64,000 bases of DNA, from positions 1 to 64,000 of the forward strand of contig CAZWSL010000016.1 of NCBI GenBank assembly GCA_964636495.1, written 5' to 3'. Within the stretch, counting starts at the first letter, position 1. Each line of letters opens with the position of its first letter. The stretch is from Desulfobacula sp964636495 (lineage in GTDB: Bacteria; Desulfobacterota; Desulfobacteria; Desulfobacterales; Desulfobacteraceae). Below, piece by piece: positions 51,610 through 60,800 of this stretch. Under the pieces are notes generated by a model. The model saw nothing but the letters and a program-made list of their open reading frames with translations, did no database searches and was not told the origin of the DNA. A program made the translations under genes and the position numbers.

Positions 51610-52827
51610 ATGAGCAGCAGACTGGTTAAAACCCTTGATGAACAGGAACAGCATGACCACCTTCAGAAGAGTGTGCTTGGTAATGTCAACAGCGGTTTTG
51701 ATCATATTCGCGATTCAATTCTTGATCAGCTCCAGGTTAAAGGCGACAATGTCATTGTTAAAGGAGAAGAGGGAGATCAGCGGCTGATTCAAAAGGTTCA
51801 TGCAAAAATTCTTGATATGGTCCGGTTTTACAAGGCACGGTCCGGTACCCGGAAAAAAATGAAGGATGTGATGCGCAAGGCCATAGATTTTGATGCCAGA
51901 GACTATCAGGTTCTGGCCCGTGATTTCAGGGTGCCTGTTGAAGAAGCGAAAGATATCACACAACTGCTTAAAAGTTGTTTTGATGAGAACGGCCGTTTCA
52001 TCAGGAAGAATTTTAAAGCCAATATCAGTAAATTTGCAAAATTTGAGAAGCGGGTCTTCAGTTTTTTATGGCACTATCTGAAAGAGACCCTTCACAGGGA
52101 CGATCGAGTGGCATTCCTCAACTCTCTCCAGATGCTGATTGTTGAAATGCAGCAGCGGCCCAAGGCCGTAAAAATGCTGGTTCAGGATTTCCTGTCTGAT
52201 CCATCCCAGATCAGCTATTCAGATCGAAATGCGATTATGCTCTGCAATATGCTGCTCAGAAAATATAACAAAGAGGTAAATCTGCATATAGAAATTACGC
52301 CTGAAGAGGTTTTAAAGGTAAGGGCAGGGCTTGATCAGGATACGGCACAAAAAGTTGCAGCCATGATTGATCAGAACCAGAAACCCTTTCTTGACAAGGT
52401 GCGGAATTTTCAGAAACGGATTACTGAAGGGTTGGTACACGGCACACATGATGAAGAGAAAAGACCGTTGAAATATCTGCTTTTTCTGACCCGGGAACTA
52501 TATATATTTCTGGCTCTTGTGGAAGGAGGCTCTGCAAGAATGGTGCTGCGCAGTGTTGTGAGAGAGTATGCAAATCCTGATTCAGAAATTTATCACCTCA
52601 AAGGGAGCAGGGAGAATATACGCCAGCTGATACAGCATCTTTTCATCTCCATAAAGGGTATGGGCCGTGTCGGTAAAACTGAAGATCTTGGATTGTTCAA
52701 ACAGATTTACCATTCAAAAGAGGGGTTTGATAAAATAGGGGCAGTGATCAGACAGGCAGGACTTTTCAGTCGTATCCTTATGTGCGTAAAAGAGTGTGAA
52801 GCTGAAATCCTTAATCGCGGCAGGTGA
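51610..52827 (+). CDS. Unrecognised helical protein, second after locus B metF
   Basis: A 405-aa soluble, strongly charged and mostly helical protein with no signal peptide or TM segment. Long amphipathic stretches alternate with KARSGTRKKMKDVMRKAI and EGGSARMVLRSVV; no catalytic motif is obvious. GGTGAGAGAG precedes the ATG. It follows the previous unknown gene by 39 bp and precedes the transposase-like gene by 10 bp. I do not recognise it; the two unknown genes form a pair. Confidence 0.72.
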   Translation: MSSRLVKTLDEQEQHDHLQKSVLGNVNSGFDHIRDSILDQLQVKGDNVIVKGEEGDQRLIQKVHAKILDMVRFYKARSGTRKKMKDVMRKAIDFDARDYQVLARDFRVPVEEAKDITQLLKSCFDENGRFIRKNFKANISKFAKFEKRVFSFLWHYLKETLHRDDRVAFLNSLQMLIVEMQQRPKAVKMLVQDFLSDPSQISYSDRNAIMLCNMLLRKYNKEVNLHIEITPEEVLKVRAGLDQDTAQKVAAMIDQNQKPFLDKVRNFQKRITEGLVHGTHDEEKRPLKYLLFLTRELYIFLALVEGGSARMVLRSVVREYANPDSEIYHLKGSRENIRQLIQHLFISIKGMGRVGKTEDLGLFKQIYHSKEGFDKIGAVIRQAGLFSRILMCVKECEAEILNRGR

Positions 52828-52837
52828 TGAAAGATTA

Positions 52838-54640
52838 ATGTATATTCTTCGATCAAAAATAAAAAACCGGAAAGAGAATAAAGAGTATTATATTTACCGA
52901 TTTGTTGAATCCAAAAGAGCTGGAAAAAAAGTCAGGCAGCACACTATACTGAATATTGGAGCCAATTTTTCACTGCCAAAAGAGCAGTGGCAGATATTAT
53001 GTTCACGGATAAAGGATATTATCGGAGGACAGAAAAATTTATTTCAGGTCACTGAAAAAATTGAGCAGTTAGCTCAGTATTACGCTGAAAGGATTATCCA
53101 ATCAAAAATTGATACTTTAAAAGAGAGCAAATCAGATTTTCATAATGCAGATATCAACAGCATTCAGCTGGAAAATCCCAGAAGCATCAGCTGTGAATAT
53201 GTCGCTCTGGAGGCATTCCGTTTTTTAGGACTGGATAAAAAACTGAAGGAACTCAAGTTTACCAAGCCTCAGATTGCGGCTGCCATGGGTATCGTTATTG
53301 ATAGAATGTGCAATTCCGGGAAGGAGTTTTCAACTCAGCAGTGGCTTCAAAACAAATCAGGGCTTGGAGAGCTGATAAATCATGATTTTAAAAAAACAAG
53401 CCTTTACAAGATCTCTCAGGTTTCAGACCTGCTTTTAAAGAATAAAAATTCTCTGGAAACATTCCTTTTTCACAGGCAGCAGAATCTTTTTGAAGCAAAA
53501 GAGGGCATAATCCTTTTTATTCCGGTTAGAATGAATTCTAAAGAGAGAAAATTATATGATTCCCCGGCCGCATCCGGCAGCCATGAAACCGAAAAATGCA
53601 GCTGCCTCTCTGCAGCAGACAGTCTTGTGCTGGATGGCAGAGGGTTTCCGGTAAAGAGTGTATCTTTTGAAGAGCATCAATACGCTTCAGTGGAAAATGT
53701 TATTCATAGTTTAAGAGAAGATTTGTCTTCCGGAAAACCAGTTGTTCTGCTGGATGCTGAAACTATAGAGAAAAAAGGTGCTGAATGGCTTGACACCAGT
53801 CTTTATTCATATATTGCAGTCAATATGAAACAGTACAGAGAATTTAGTGAAGAGCATGCACAGGCCGTTATAAAAGAAGATACCGGTATGTTAAAAATAG
53901 AGAAAGTAGTTGATTCAGGCAGTGGTGAAACTCTTTTGTGCTGTCATTCAGCCCTTTTAAAAAACCGGGAACATGTCATGGAGAAAAGTATAAATGACTC
54001 CTTTGTTAAAGCGATAAGTAAACTTGAACAGGGCCTGTATAAAAAAAGATGTATAAAAAAATATGAGGTTGTTACAGAACGGATAGAAAGAATTAAAACA
54101 AAATTCCCCAAAGCAGCAGAAAAATATAAAATTAAGATTAAAAAAGATAAAAAAACAGGTAATGCCGTAAGGATCTCCTGGAGTCCTGTATCAAGTTCAG
54201 GTAGGGAAAACAGTGTGCCGGAAGAGTATCTGATGCTCACAAATTATACAACCTTCAGTAAAGCCGAGCTCTGGAACTTCTATGCCATGCTGGATGATAT
54301 CGAACCCCTGCTTTTAAACTTCCGGTCAGATTCAGACCTGAAACCGGAAAATCATCGCAGCAGTGATCTCCGGTCACAACACTCTTTTATCACACTCCTT
54401 GCATATCACATTGCCAGAACCATCTGTTACCAGCTGAAACAACCCGGCCTTAATATCAGCTGGAGAATCCTTAAAAAAGAGTTAAGCGGCCAGAACAGGA
54501 TTACCATTTCCATGAAAGATAAAAGTGGCGATATTGTTTATATAAGAAAAAGCACACATCCGGAACCTGCACAGCAGAAAATATACAGAATGCTCGGACT
54601 GCCAGTGTATCCAGGCCGGACAATCAAGAAAACAGAGTAG
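52838..54640 (+). CDS. Degenerate or domesticated IS1634-family transposase-like protein
   Basis: A 600-aa protein. The N-terminus (YYIYRFVESKRAGKKVRQHTILNIG) and the later VVLLDAETIE, YIAVNMKQYREF, DDIEPLLLNFR and HSFITLLAYHIARTICYQL blocks match the IS1634 (IS4-like DDE) layout. The first catalytic Asp region, normally a YD-T-type motif, reads ILFIPV around residues 222-228, so catalysis is probably lost; the second and third sites keep Asp about 306 and Glu about 488. Start is the ATG at 52838. It is packed 10 bp after the unknown gene and 8 bp before the FrhB-like stop, leaving no room for terminal inverted repeats, so it looks domesticated or truncated. Confidence 0.75.
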   Translation: MYILRSKIKNRKENKEYYIYRFVESKRAGKKVRQHTILNIGANFSLPKEQWQILCSRIKDIIGGQKNLFQVTEKIEQLAQYYAERIIQSKIDTLKESKSDFHNADINSIQLENPRSISCEYVALEAFRFLGLDKKLKELKFTKPQIAAAMGIVIDRMCNSGKEFSTQQWLQNKSGLGELINHDFKKTSLYKISQVSDLLLKNKNSLETFLFHRQQNLFEAKEGIILFIPVRMNSKERKLYDSPAASGSHETEKCSCLSAADSLVLDGRGFPVKSVSFEEHQYASVENVIHSLREDLSSGKPVVLLDAETIEKKGAEWLDTSLYSYIAVNMKQYREFSEEHAQAVIKEDTGMLKIEKVVDSGSGETLLCCHSALLKNREHVMEKSINDSFVKAISKLEQGLYKKRCIKKYEVVTERIERIKTKFPKAAEKYKIKIKKDKKTGNAVRISWSPVSSSGRENSVPEEYLMLTNYTTFSKAELWNFYAMLDDIEPLLLNFRSDSDLKPENHRSSDLRSQHSFITLLAYHIARTICYQLKQPGLNISWRILKKELSGQNRITISMKDKSGDIVYIRKSTHPEPAQQKIYRMLGLPVYPGRTIKKTE

Positions 54641-54648
54641 TGGGCAGA

Positions 54649-55734
54649 TCACATGTTTTTTCTGAGATCTGCTGCTTTCTTCTTTTTCAGGTCTGATGCA
54701 GTTTGAATTTTACTCATTGCCTGAGTGATTGCTCCTTTTCTGCCCTGGAACAGTTCAACTGCATTTTCACACGCATCAACAAAAATAGCCCTTCCAATGG
54801 GGCTTCTGCAGACAACTGAAGTCCACCCCTCCTCTGCTCCTATTCCGCCAAAAGAGATATCTGCATATTCTGCTGAATAGTCATCACAATACTGGCAGGC
54901 ATGGCGTTTCATGAAGTCCAGCTTATCAAGGGAGAGTGCTTTGACTTCACCACTGTTCAGGTGGAGCATTAATTTATCTTTGACATTCACTTTTTTCAGA
55001 TCACTCCATGAAAAGCCGCCGAATTTCTCAATGGCTTTCCGCTCTTTTTCGCCAAACATGAAATTGCCGGAACAAAAAAGGCCGAGGGTGTATTTAATAA
55101 CGTCTGAAGGAACAACACCAAGTGCCTCTATTCTGCGTACAGCCTTTATCTGACAGGGTGTGCCGACAAGGGCTACACGCTGGAGCCTCTGCTGTATCAT
55201 TGGTTTGAACTCTTCCACAGAGGGAGCATATGTCGTATACTTGCTGCTTAAATGGTTGACACCGTGGGAGGCATCAAAATAGAATCCTGCTGCTTCAATT
55301 ATCTCCTCTCTTGAGGTTGCAAGAAACGGTTCCCGGTTAAAAAGATCAACCTGTCTGGTTACAATGGCACCATCTATATGCCCCTTGTCAAAAAGATGTA
55401 CAAGCAGGGCAGTTACAACGCCGCCGTCTGTCGCTTTGCTTCTTATGGCAGCATCCCTTGCCTGCCCTATGCCGGTTTCAAGAATATGTCCCATGGGATG
55501 TTCCCACGATACAAGCTTCCGGGTTTCATCTTCAATTTCATCAATTTCAGGACAGAGTGTATAACAGAGACCGCACTCTATACATTTATCCTGGTTTAAA
55601 AAACCAGGCATTCCATTTTCATCCAGTGCAAGTGCGCTGTAATTGATTGCCGTACAGAAAGTAACACAGCCTCCGCAATGGTGGCACAGCCCCTGGTCCT
55701 GAACCTCCTTTACAAGGTCAAGAAATGTTTTCAT
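54649..55734 (-). CDS. FrhB/FdhB-family Fe-S flavoprotein subunit, locus C
   Basis: A 361-aa protein of the coenzyme F420 hydrogenase/dehydrogenase beta-subunit family. Two N-terminal 4Fe-4S motifs (CHHCGGCVTFC, CIECGLCYTLC), then RSKATDGGVVTALL and VGTPCQIKAVRR typical of FrhB, and a CQYCDDYSAEYADIS segment. In organisms lacking F420 this family serves ferredoxin or NAD(P)-linked enzymes. It is the last gene of the Hdr-Met operon, 9 bp after metF, so it may provide a ferredoxin entry or exit. Confidence 0.88.
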   Translation of the reverse strand: MKTFLDLVKEVQDQGLCHHCGGCVTFCTAINYSALALDENGMPGFLNQDKCIECGLCYTLCPEIDEIEDETRKLVSWEHPMGHILETGIGQARDAAIRSKATDGGVVTALLVHLFDKGHIDGAIVTRQVDLFNREPFLATSREEIIEAAGFYFDASHGVNHLSSKYTTYAPSVEEFKPMIQQRLQRVALVGTPCQIKAVRRIEALGVVPSDVIKYTLGLFCSGNFMFGEKERKAIEKFGGFSWSDLKKVNVKDKLMLHLNSGEVKALSLDKLDFMKRHACQYCDDYSAEYADISFGGIGAEEGWTSVVCRSPIGRAIFVDACENAVELFQGRKGAITQAMSKIQTASDLKKKKAADLRKNM

Positions 55735-55743
55735 AGTTTCCCC

Positions 55744-56673
55744 CTATACTTCCGGTCTTGGATAAAGACCTGTTTCCTTGACAATACCAGGCACTTTTTC
55801 CTCCCACTCAATAGCCATGATGTGAAATCCCCTGATTCCTTCAACCTCCTTTAACCGCTGAATGGTTTCAATACATATCTTTATTCCCTCTTCAGCCTGT
55901 TTATCCTTTGGGGCTGCAGACATGCGTTTTACCACATCATCCGGTACATCCATTCCAGGCACCCTGTTTTTCATGTATTTGGCCATACCGGCTGATTTAA
56001 ACGGGGTAACGCCTGCCATGATGTACACTTTTTCATGAAGCCCTCTGTCACATACCCTCTTCATCCACTCCTCAAATTTATCCAGATTATAAATACACTG
56101 CGTCTGAATAAATTCCGCACCGGCAGCAATTTTTTTTGCAAGTCGCGGAACCCTTATTTCAAAAGGATCGGCAAAGGGGTTTGCAGCGGCTCCTACAAAC
56201 ATCTGCGGAGGTCTTTTTATATCATCCCCTCCCAGAAATTTTTCATTATCCCTCATATGTCTTACAGTCTGAATAAGCTGCATGGAGTCAAGATCGTGGA
56301 CATTCTGACCCTTTGGGCAGTCTCCAAAACTCTGGTGATCTCCTGACAGGCAGAGAATATTATTGATGTCAAAGGCGGCAGCACCCAGGATATCACTCTG
56401 TATGGCTATCCTGTTCCTGTCCCTTGTTACCATTTGAAGAGTTGCCTCCACACCAATTAATTTCAGCTTGATACAGGCGGCAAGGCTGCACATTCTGGTA
56501 ACTGATGTCTGGTTGTCCGTAATATTGATACCGTCAACATAGTCTTTAATCAGTTCTGCTTTTGAAGTAATTGCTTCCAGGTCACTGCCTCTTGGAGGAC
56601 CGCACTCTGAAGTGACTGCAATGTGACCGGCTGAAAGAATTTTTTCAAGTTTGCTTGGGGTTTTCGTGCTCAT
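55744..56673 (-). CDS. metF: Methylene-THF reductase catalytic subunit, locus C
   Basis: A 309-aa MetF with AGHIAVTSECGPPRG, TDNQTS, TRDRNR and CLSGDH, and EWEEKVPGI near the C-terminus. It differs more from the other two copies (TRDRNR for CRDRNR). Its start overlaps the metV stop by 4 bp. In the HdrABC-MvhD-MetVF complex described from acetogens, this subunit reduces methylene-THF by electrons from NADH or ferredoxin through Hdr. Confidence 0.93.
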   Translation of the reverse strand: MSTKTPSKLEKILSAGHIAVTSECGPPRGSDLEAITSKAELIKDYVDGINITDNQTSVTRMCSLAACIKLKLIGVEATLQMVTRDRNRIAIQSDILGAAAFDINNILCLSGDHQSFGDCPKGQNVHDLDSMQLIQTVRHMRDNEKFLGGDDIKRPPQMFVGAAANPFADPFEIRVPRLAKKIAAGAEFIQTQCIYNLDKFEEWMKRVCDRGLHEKVYIMAGVTPFKSAGMAKYMKNRVPGMDVPDDVVKRMSAAPKDKQAEEGIKICIETIQRLKEVEGIRGFHIMAIEWEEKVPGIVKETGLYPRPEV

Positions 56674-57338
56674 ACCTGTATATCCTCCCTTATGAATTTT
56701 CGCGGTCCGCCTGCCCGGTCAAAGGACCAGTCTTTTATATCTGCAAGTTTTTCATAGTCATCCATACGGTTCAGGGCAACAAGTCTTTCAACAATAAGCT
56801 GCCATGCACAGTCAAGATCCTTGCTCAGCTCACATTTGCCCTTGGTGGAGCCGCCGCAGGGACCATTTAATATCCGTTTGGCACAGCGTGAAACAGGACA
56901 GATTCCACCTGTCATACCCAGTACACACTGGCCGCAGGCCTGACATCTTTCAGAGAAGATACCATGCTCTTCCACAGCTCCGAGAAAACAGGTATCAAGT
57001 CCCGGAAAAAGAGGAGTGTCAGTATATTTTTCAGCCATAAACTGTACACCGATCCCGCAGGCAGTGCTGAGAACAGCGTCAGCTCCTGCAATAGTATCTT
57101 CAGCAGTCGTAAAAAATTCATGTTCACACTGCCTTTCTATGCCTGAATGCTGAATGTCAATTTCAACTCCCTCCTGGACAGCATGCATGCTGAGCATGGA
57201 AGCCAGAGTTTCAGCTTCTTTATTTCCACCCTGATGGCATACAGCAACACAGGTGTTGCACCCGAAAACCAGAACCTTTTTATAGGTCTTAATCATTTCC
57301 CATATCTCTTCTATGGGTTTTTGTGTGCCGACAATCAT
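56670..57338 (-). CDS. metV: MetV, Fe-S subunit of methylene-THF reductase, locus C
   Basis: A 222-aa MetV with GCNTCVAVCHQGG, TACGIG, CQACGQCVLGMTGGICPVSRCAKR and NGPCGGSTKG Cys motifs. AAAAGGAG precedes the ATG. It is 17 bp after the MvhD gene and overlaps metF by 4 bp. Placed between MvhD and MetF, it should connect the Hdr Fe-S relay to the MetF flavin. Confidence 0.92.
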   Translation of the reverse strand: MIVGTQKPIEEIWEMIKTYKKVLVFGCNTCVAVCHQGGNKEAETLASMLSMHAVQEGVEIDIQHSGIERQCEHEFFTTAEDTIAGADAVLSTACGIGVQFMAEKYTDTPLFPGLDTCFLGAVEEHGIFSERCQACGQCVLGMTGGICPVSRCAKRILNGPCGGSTKGKCELSKDLDCAWQLIVERLVALNRMDDYEKLADIKDWSFDRAGGPRKFIREDIQV

Positions 57339-57355
57339 ACTTTTTTACTCCTTTT

Positions 57356-57847
57356 TTAAGCCATCTTCTGTCTGGCAAACCAGACAGGAGAAGGTCCCAT
57401 CTCTTTTATTCTGTTTGTAAATTCTATACAGATTTCAGCCCATCTTGGTCCCATTGCAGCGGAAAGATTGAACATTTCAAGCCTTGCCGGATCAATGTTT
57501 ACTTTGGGAAGAAGGGTTTTTATAAATTCTATTCTGCTTCTTGCATGGGTATTTCCTTCCAGGAAATGGCATTGACCCTCCAGTCAGCCTGCGGCAAACA
57601 CACCGTCCGCCCCCCGTTCAAATGCCCTCATGACATAGGAATGGTCAAGCTTTCCAGTGCATGGCAGGCGTATTATTTTTACATCTGTTTCATAGGAAAG
57701 CCGCATGACGCCAGCCAGGTCTGCTGCAGCAAATGCACAGTAGTGACAGGCAAATGCAAGGATTGTGGGAGACCACCCATCCGGGGTCTCCTGTTTTCTT
57801 TCCATACTTTTTTCATCACTCTCTTTGTCAATTGTTTTCACACTCAT
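57356..57847 (-). CDS. mvhD: Selenocysteine-containing MvhD (hydrogenase/Hdr-linked 2Fe-2S subunit), locus C
   Basis: Read through an in-frame TGA at 57584-57586 the frame gives 163 residues. The first half (ILAFACHYCAFAAADLAG, LPCTGKLDHSYVMRAFERGADGVFAAG) is plain MvhD, and after the TGA the family sequence goes on: LEGQCHFLEGNTHARSRIEFI... then a C-terminal LEMFNLSAAMG segment. MvhD members use Cys or Sec at exactly this place. A hairpin with 6-bp stem (ATTTCC-TGGAA-GGAAAT) starts 16 bases after the TGA, fitting a bacterial SECIS. The protein links HdrA to an electron donor. It lies 22 bp after hdrA and 17 bp before metV. Confidence 0.92.
57551..57567 (-). promoter_or_regulatory. Candidate SECIS hairpin in mvhD
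   Basis: On the minus strand ATTTCC (57567-57562), loop TGGAA and GGAAAT (57556-57551) form a perfect 6-bp stem. The loop begins 22 bases after the TGA at 57584-57586, within the range used by SelB for bacterial SECIS elements, and holds G residues in the loop. Outer bases TGC and GCA may extend pairing past an internal loop. The assignment depends on the flanking protein homology. Confidence 0.65.
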
Positions 57848-57869
57848 TATTTACTCCCAATTGAAGTTA

Positions 57870-60800
57870 TCAAGCTGTTATATCTGCTGTAAGCGTATCA
57901 ATCATGGCAATGATCTGATCATCGCGGAAATTATTTACCTGGAATGCGTGTGCAGGACATATACCGGCACATATGCCGCAGCCGGTGCATTTTACTTCGT
58001 TATGGCTTACTTTTCCCTCTTCATCTATATACGGAGATTCAAACGGACACATCCTGAAACAGGCAAGACATGACATGCAGAGATCCCTGTTATGTTTTGC
58101 AATAACGCCTGAAACCCCGAGCCTGTCGTGGGATAGAAGAGCTCCTGCTCTGCCCGATGCTGCCAGGGCCTGACTGATGGTTTCATCAAGGTTTTTGGGA
58201 GCATGGGCAAGCCCTGCTACAAAAAGTCCTTCACTTGGAAAATCCACAGGCCGCAGTTTTACATGGGCTTCCAGAAAAAATCCATCAGGATTTCGCGTAA
58301 TTTTGTATTTTTCGCCAATACTTTCTGTTGTGGGATGAGGTCGTAAACCGGTTGACAGAACAACATAATCAGCTGTGAGTTCTATCTCACGCTGGAGTAT
58401 ATGGTCAAACGTTTTTATGTTAATCATGGATCCTGAAGAGTCAATTTCAGGTTTTCTCTCCGGCTCAAACCGGTTGAATAATACACCCAGTTCCCTTGCT
58501 CTGGCGTAATAATCCTCTCTAAGACCATAAGTTCTTATATCTCTGTAAAGTATGGTGACCTTTGTGCCAGGGAAGTTCTCCCTAAGCTGTATGGCATTTT
58601 TTACCGCATCCTGGCAGCAGATCCTGGAGCAGTAATTGAAAGGTTCCTCCCTTGATCCGACACACTGTATCATAACATAGTGCTCACCCTCTCCTGGAAG
58701 CTTCTCATGTATATTATTTTCAAGATCCCTCTGGGTGATAATTTTTTCATGACTGCCATACTGATACTCATCCGGCTTATATTCAACGCCTCCTGTTGCC
58801 ATGAGAATAGCGCCATGATCAAAGGAAGTCCCATTTTTCAGGGTTGTATTGAAATTGCCTACAAATCCTTTTGTATCGCCCACCTCACTGTCTAAATGGA
58901 GGGTGATTTTTTCATGATTCCGGGCTCTGGATATCAACTCTTCAAGATAAGGCTGAACAAGGCTGCCATCCAGTGTGTGATGAATATTACGGGCAAGACC
59001 GCCGACCTGTTTCTCTTTTTCCACCAGATGGACATCAAAGCCCTGGTCTCCAAGAGAGATTGCAGAACAGAGCCCTGTTACACCGGCACCGATTATCATT
59101 GCAGCAGGTGTTACCGGTACAGATTCTGTTATTATCGGCTCAAAATGCCTCACTTTGGCGATATTCATCTTGACAATATCAATTGCCTTTCTGGTTGCGT
59201 TTTCATTCTGCCCCATATGACACCATGAGCACTGTTCCCTTATATCAGCCAGCTCAAACAGGTATTTGTTAATGCCTGCTTCCCGGATCGTATCCTGGAA
59301 AAGGGGCTGATGGGTTCTGGGTGTGCATGATGCCACAACCACTCTGTTCAGGTTTTTCTCCCTTATAAGTTCTTTGATTCTCTCCTGACCATCTGGAGCG
59401 CATGCATAAACAAGATCTTCCGAGTGGACAACATCTTCGCACTTCCCGGCTTCATCAGCTGTTTTTTTCACATCAACCGTCTGGGCGATATTAATACCGC
59501 AGTGGCAGACTATAACCCCTATTCTTGGTTCATCTTTACTGATATCTTTTTCATCTGGAAGCTCTTTTACTGTGATCTCAGTACCCCTTGACTCTCCCAG
59601 AAGAGACATTGCTCTGCCTGCCACGGCACTTCCCTGGGTCACGGTTTCAGGGATATCCTTTGGTCCCTGGTAAATTCCTGTTACAAACACACCTTCACGG
59701 GAGGTGTCAACAGGAGCGAAGTGGTCGGTTTGTGCGAAATGATACCTGTTTTCTTCAATACCTGCGATCTGTGCAAACTGCTCTGCATCGGCATGGGGTT
59801 CAAGTCCTATGGAGAGAACTGCCATATCAAACACTTCATCAACCAGTGATCCGTTTTCCGCAGTATATCTTAAAATAAGATTGTTTGTTCCTGCCTCTTC
59901 ATGAATACCTGAAATCATTGCCCGCTTGTAGCTGACACTGTATTCATTTTTGGCCCGGTCCACATATTTGTCAAAATCTTTACCATAGGCACGCATTTCC
60001 ATATAAAAAACAGTCGGTTCAATGGTGCTGTCATGCTCTTTGGCAATTACAGCCTGCTTGGTGGCATACATGCAGCATACTGAAGAACACCATGGATTGG
60101 CATTATTGGAATCCCGTGAACCAACACACTGGATCCAGGCGATCTTGACCGGATGTCTGTTGTCTGAAGGACGTTTTATCTCTCCCATGTTGGGACCTGA
60201 TGCTGAAAGAAGCCTTTCAAACTGTATGGATGTAACCACATTCGGCCAGCGGCCGAACCCGAGTTCCTGCCGGATGACAGGATCATATTTTTTGAGACCT
60301 GGGCTTAAAATCACTGCACCTGTCTGTATCTCAAATATTTTTTCACTGTCTTCAAAATTGATCGCCCCTGCCTGGCAGAATTTTTCGCATGCCTTGCATC
60401 TTTTCCTTTTCAGAAAGAGACAGTTGTCAGCGTCAATAACACGGGTGTTCGGCACAGCCTGGGGGAAAAGGGAGTGAATTGACTTACGCTTGGCAAGGCT
60501 CTGTTCAAATTCGCTGGGAACAAGCCGTGGACATTTGTCATCACATACACCGCATCCTGTACATTTTTCAGGATCAACATAAGTGGGTTTCTGTTTTACA
60601 GTAACGGTAAAATCACCTGCTTCCCCCTCAACTTTAACAACTTCAGACAGAATATGAATATCAATATTCTGATGCCTTCCCACTTCCACCATCTTTGGTG
60701 ATATCATGCACATGGAACAGTCACCTGTTGGAAAGGTCTTATCCAGCATCGCCATTATGCCGCCTATGGAGGAGTCTTTCTGAATCATGTGAACTTTTAA

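Noticed and set aside
57584..57586. Reading mvhD as a frameshifted or broken gene ended by TGA
   Set aside because: The same frame continues with family sequence after the TGA, a hairpin of SECIS type follows, and the alignment needs Sec at exactly this site. No frameshift is needed.
57323..57892. A 189-codon plus-strand frame across mvhD
   Set aside because: The opposite strand encodes the selenoprotein MvhD with strong family motifs on both sides of the TGA, so this frame is an antisense artefact.
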